Part shown: positions 21,895 to 24,047 of the stretch, piece after piece
Layout: the number at the start of each line of letters is the position of its first letter
Numbering within the stretch: the first letter of the stretch is position 1
Source of the DNA: Dehalococcoidia bacterium LH_S1
GTDB taxonomy: Bacteria; Chloroflexota; Dehalococcoidia; SZUA-161; SpSt-899
Reading direction: 5' to 3'
Assembly: GCA_023660035.1 (NCBI GenBank)
Contig: JAGXOF010000006.1
Location: forward strand, 1 to 24,047
DNA length: 24,047 nt
Translations under genes and position numbers: made by a program
The notes under the pieces: generated by a model
Databases searched by the model: none
The model's input: only the letters and a program-made list of their open reading frames with translations
What the model was told of the DNA's origin: nothing

Positions 21895-22797
21895 CTATTT
21901 CCTCCCTCTGCTTAGGGAAACACCTGTGATTAGACCGATTACCAAAATGCCTAGAAAGCTTGCTCCCCCAACTGGAAACGGCTCGCTTATCCCTTCAAAG
22001 AGCTCCCAATCAGGCGAAGTCAGAAATGCATCTCTTACCTCTTCCCACCTTGCCTTGAACTCGTCTACTCCTTCCGTGGTCGCTGTTTTGTCTACCTTCA
22101 CCTTATCCCTCAGCTCGGAGAAGCCCTCGGGGAATATATCTTCTACTACTTGAACCTTGAACTGTTCACCGGTGGATTTTCGGATGGTGATAAAGTTCCA
22201 GGTCTCTATACCCATGTTTTTCATATGCTTCTTGAGGCTCGGTACCGACAAGTCTTTGGCCTCAGTTCCATCGGCTAGAATCATTTGAAGCTCACCTTTA
22301 GATGTTACGTTGGGGACGTTCGGCCCAGTCCCTGTTATATACTGGAGACACTGAGTAGCACCTGGTGTGGGGCGGCGAGTGATAATCTTAATATCGCTTC
22401 TTTCCGGTATCTCATCGCCCCATACCTGTGATATGCCCAAAAGGGCTGCCCTGAAGGCGCATGAGGAACACGGACATATTCCACTGGTTCCAGCGAATCT
22501 ATTCTCTATTATCTTGGCTATTTCCTCATCTGTCTTACCCTTCTTTTTTAGCATTTTGGTCTTGAATTCTTGCATACATTCATTGTGATACTCCCCCACA
22601 TCGTCTATCGTTATCTCGATTTCTACCCCGCCATCAGTTATTACAATGGGTTCCATCTCAAACTCGGGCGGTGGTTCAGCTCCCGGCATATGGGCTTCAA
22701 CCGGGGTGGCAGTTAATGGGACCACCAGAGACGCCACGAGTACCAGGGTTAAAGCTGCAATGCCAATTATTCCCTTTCTGTTTTTGATGCTTCTCAT
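21895..22797 (-). CDS. Exported, membrane-anchored FmdE-like protein
   Basis: The 300-residue product has a signal peptide (charged MRSIKNRKG, hydrophobic stretch to about residue 30, cleavage likely after VEA near 37), a soluble domain, and a C-terminal transmembrane anchor (ASFLGILVIGLITGVSL) ending in SRGRK. The domain contains GICPCSSCAFRAALLGISQV and ITRRPTPGATQCLQYITGTG, similar in layout to the FmdE fold, a zinc-binding domain found in formylmethanofuran dehydrogenase clusters and elsewhere. The usual GHxCPG motif is replaced by Cys-Pro-Cys-Ser-Ser-Cys. It should sit outside the membrane and may bind metal. The start at 22797 follows AAAGGAGA. Neighbours are Fur and Feo genes, so a metal role is plausible but unproved. 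Confidence 0.7.
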   Translation of the reverse strand: MRSIKNRKGIIGIAALTLVLVASLVVPLTATPVEAHMPGAEPPPEFEMEPIVITDGGVEIEITIDDVGEYHNECMQEFKTKMLKKKGKTDEEIAKIIENRFAGTSGICPCSSCAFRAALLGISQVWGDEIPERSDIKIITRRPTPGATQCLQYITGTGPNVPNVTSKGELQMILADGTEAKDLSVPSLKKHMKNMGIETWNFITIRKSTGEQFKVQVVEDIFPEGFSELRDKVKVDKTATTEGVDEFKARWEEVRDAFLTSPDWELFEGISEPFPVGGASFLGILVIGLITGVSLSRGRK

Positions 22798-22853
22798 CAG
22801 ATAGTCTCCTTTCCCTTTTTGAATTTGAGCTCTTAGTGTCATTCTACACTTGT

Positions 22854-22881
22854 GCTATACTCTATAATGCACCAGGGACAA
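22854..22881 (-). promoter_or_regulatory. Possible promoter of the FmdE-like gene
   Basis: On the minus strand TTGTCC (22876-22881) and TATAGC (22854-22859) are 16 bases apart, each with four of six consensus positions. The leader would be about 50 bases. Weak, offered because the gap (22843-22987) otherwise holds only a 13-base palindrome, CTGCTTTAAGCAG. Confidence 0.3.
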
Positions 22882-22987
22882 GGCAGGATCACCTGCTTTA
22901 AGCAGCTTGATGCCCTCTCTCATCAATCCGAGGCCGGGTGCTCACAGTCCAGGCTCGGAAATGAGGTGCCTACCTCCCTGATGCTTC

Positions 22988-23941
22988 TTAATTTCTCATC
23001 ACCTCATTGAACAGCACATCCTGGCGCGCTACCTTCTTTGCCGAAATAATCATGATTCGCTTCGTAGTTTTCATCTTCTCTGTAATACGGAATCCATTCT
23101 CTTCAAGCAGGTCAAGACCAAACAGAGGGAATTTCCTTATCAGTGAATCGCGCATTGCTATCAGATTTCCCGGGGTAAACCTAGTAAATTCAGCACTAAC
23201 ATATCTTCCCCCAGGTCTTAACACCCTCCAAATCTCGCTTACGGTTTTTACTCGCTCCTGCCAGGACATCAACTGGTGGTATATCAGCGAGGTAACTACT
23301 ATCTCAAAGGTCTCACTATCAAATGGGAGAGCCAGAGAGGTGGCAACTCTATACTCCACACGGTTTCCTTGCTTATGAGTCTTCTGCCTGAAGGAATTCT
23401 CCTGCCTCAGCAACAGCTTGTAATATGAGTCATAGAATGAGGCAGAGAAATCGGTCATCTTTGTTAGATGGCTTATCTTGCTTTGACTAGAACTACGAGA
23501 ATTCATGTCATTCTCCTTCTGCTTGTAGCACTCGGTGCAGAATCCCGCTAGAAGAATCGTGGTGCCAGTGATGTGGAACCCATTTCTGGCTTCAAGATTC
23601 CCTTTCATTTCCTGGCACAGCGGACACTCAAACTCTATAATCTTGCCACAGCCAAGGCATATCAGGTGGTGATGCCCTACATCCGTTTTCATTTCGTAAC
23701 AAGAGTGAGCATTATTAAAGTGATGCTCCTCTACCAGCCCCAGCTTTAGGAATAACCGCAAGTTACGATAGACAGTGGATATGCTGGGGGGCTCTTTGTC
23801 TCTAGCCCGGCGGTAGAGCTCGTCAGTATCTAAATGCTCCCCATGGTGCAGCAGGTCGAGAAGCAGTAATCTCTGCGGCGTCAACCTCGGCCCTACTAAG
23901 CCAGCCAGCTTATTGTCTGCCTTTCCCTTTTGTACCTTCAT
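22988..23941 (-). CDS. Fur-family regulator fused to a damaged methyltransferase domain
   Basis: Residues 1-143 are a complete Fur-type repressor: the winged helix (LTPQRLLLLDLLHHGEHLDT, STVYRNLRLFLKLGLVEEH), metal-site histidines VGHHH (88-92) and structural zinc pairs CLGC (95-98) and CTEC (135-138), plus an extra CPLC (106-109). Without any stop the frame continues from MNSRSSSQSK (146) into a class I methyltransferase-like part (DFSASFYDSYYKLLLRQENS, then VEYRVATSLALPFDSETFEI, WRVLRPGGRYVSAEF). The normal SAM-binding motif I (VLDxGCGTG) is missing between residues 181 and 195, consistent with an in-frame deletion. The Fur half should work as an iron-sensing or related repressor, and the second half is unlikely to bind SAM. 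It heads the iron block that includes the Feo genes. Confidence 0.85.
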   Translation of the reverse strand: MKVQKGKADNKLAGLVGPRLTPQRLLLLDLLHHGEHLDTDELYRRARDKEPPSISTVYRNLRLFLKLGLVEEHHFNNAHSCYEMKTDVGHHHLICLGCGKIIEFECPLCQEMKGNLEARNGFHITGTTILLAGFCTECYKQKENDMNSRSSSQSKISHLTKMTDFSASFYDSYYKLLLRQENSFRQKTHKQGNRVEYRVATSLALPFDSETFEIVVTSLIYHQLMSWQERVKTVSEIWRVLRPGGRYVSAEFTRFTPGNLIAMRDSLIRKFPLFGLDLLEENGFRITEKMKTTKRIMIISAKKVARQDVLFNEVMRN

Positions 23942-23951
23942 TGGCTCTTGA

Positions 23952-23982
23952 TTAGTTAACCGTATCTAACTCATTTAGTTAA
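23952..23982 (-). promoter_or_regulatory. Repeated half-sites in front of fur, possible operator
   Basis: The minus strand has the 8-base word TTAACTAA twice (75-82 and 52-59 of the 23900s), spaced 23 bases, about two helical turns. An inverted AGTTAG lies in between, forming TAACT-AAATG-AGTTA. The cluster sits 11 to 41 bases ahead of the fur start codon. Such A/T-rich repeated half-sites would suit autoregulation by Fur or a related repressor. The match to a Fur box is not exact, and the functional claim is inference. Confidence 0.4.
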
Positions 23983-24001
23983 AAAAATGGCCCTTTTCGC
24001 A

Positions 24002-24047
24002 TTAGCTGTTGGCAGCTTCAGCTGTCTCCGCTTTGCTCCTTCCTACA
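24002..24047 (-). CDS. Possible 3' end of an upstream gene
   Basis: The minus strand reads VGRSKAETAEAANS and then TAA (24002-24004), in a frame open to the window edge. The alanine-rich tail would suit the end of a protein. Only 14 codons are visible, so this may equally be non-coding. Confidence 0.3.
   Translation of the reverse strand, partial: VGRSKAETAEAANS

Noticed and set aside
1..24047. CRISPR arrays, riboswitches, T-box leaders, rRNA genes
   Set aside because: No regularly spaced repeats were found, and no recognisable T-box or common riboswitch core was seen upstream of glyQS, trxB, coaE or the Feo genes. No rRNA-like sequence was seen.

Overview
The window reads as chromosomal DNA of an anaerobic bacterium. 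Peptide deformylase, a bacterial-type GlyQS, Shine-Dalgarno sequences, sigma-70-like promoters and CCA-encoding tRNAs make it bacterial. A corrinoid-protein reactivator (RACo type), two CooC-type ATPases, ferredoxin, thioredoxin/thioredoxin reductase and a ferrous iron uptake operon point to an acetyl-CoA (Wood-Ljungdahl) or CO-dehydrogenase lifestyle. A Chloroflexota (Dehalococcoidia-like) host would fit, but this is inference from gene content and not from a phylogenetic marker.

Layout. (1) 1-2830 is a graveyard of mobile elements around two minus-strand tRNA genes, Val(UAC) and Ala(CGC). It holds a truncated DUF1461 membrane-protein gene, a frameshifted and deleted large serine recombinase whose stop codon lies inside tRNA-Val, the N-terminal part of a tyrosine recombinase, the C-terminal part of an IS1634-type transposase, and a second 45-bp copy of that transposase end at 151-195. 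(2) 2874-17487 is a nearly continuous minus-strand gene train with many 1-4 base overlaps. In transcription order: DUF2905 protein, phosphodiesterase, GlyQS, thiamine-binding-type MTH1187 protein, RACo-like activator, a 199-aa unknown, ferredoxin, TrxB, TauE/SafE permease, CooC, a decayed HAD, thioredoxin with a long tail, alpha/beta hydrolase with an in-frame amber codon, a cysteine-free NifU_N-like protein, NnrE, a second CooC-like ATPase, Def, QueH, an MBL-fold hydrolase, a 91-aa unknown and CoaE. (3) 17491-18533 is a scar: an A/C-rich inverted repeat, an N-terminally truncated SagB-type nitroreductase on the plus strand, and an IS1595-type transposase remnant. (4) 18534-23941 is an iron-related minus-strand block: a Fur protein fused to a damaged methyltransferase, an exported FmdE-like anchored protein, a methyltransferase pseudogene, two FeoA proteins, FeoB split into G-domain and permease genes, and a small four-helix membrane protein frameshifted at a run of nine G.

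How it may work together. RACo, ferredoxin, TrxB/Trx and the two CooC ATPases would supply electrons and ATP-driven maturation to nickel or corrinoid iron-sulfur enzymes encoded elsewhere. The cysteine-free NifU_N-like protein and the second CooC (Arg in place of the signature Lys) are the least conventional parts. The Fur/Feo block would supply ferrous iron.

A striking number of genes are broken: two in-frame TAG codons, two homopolymer or single-base frameshifts, and at least four internal deletions. TAG also serves as an ordinary stop here, so I read these as decay rather than recoding.
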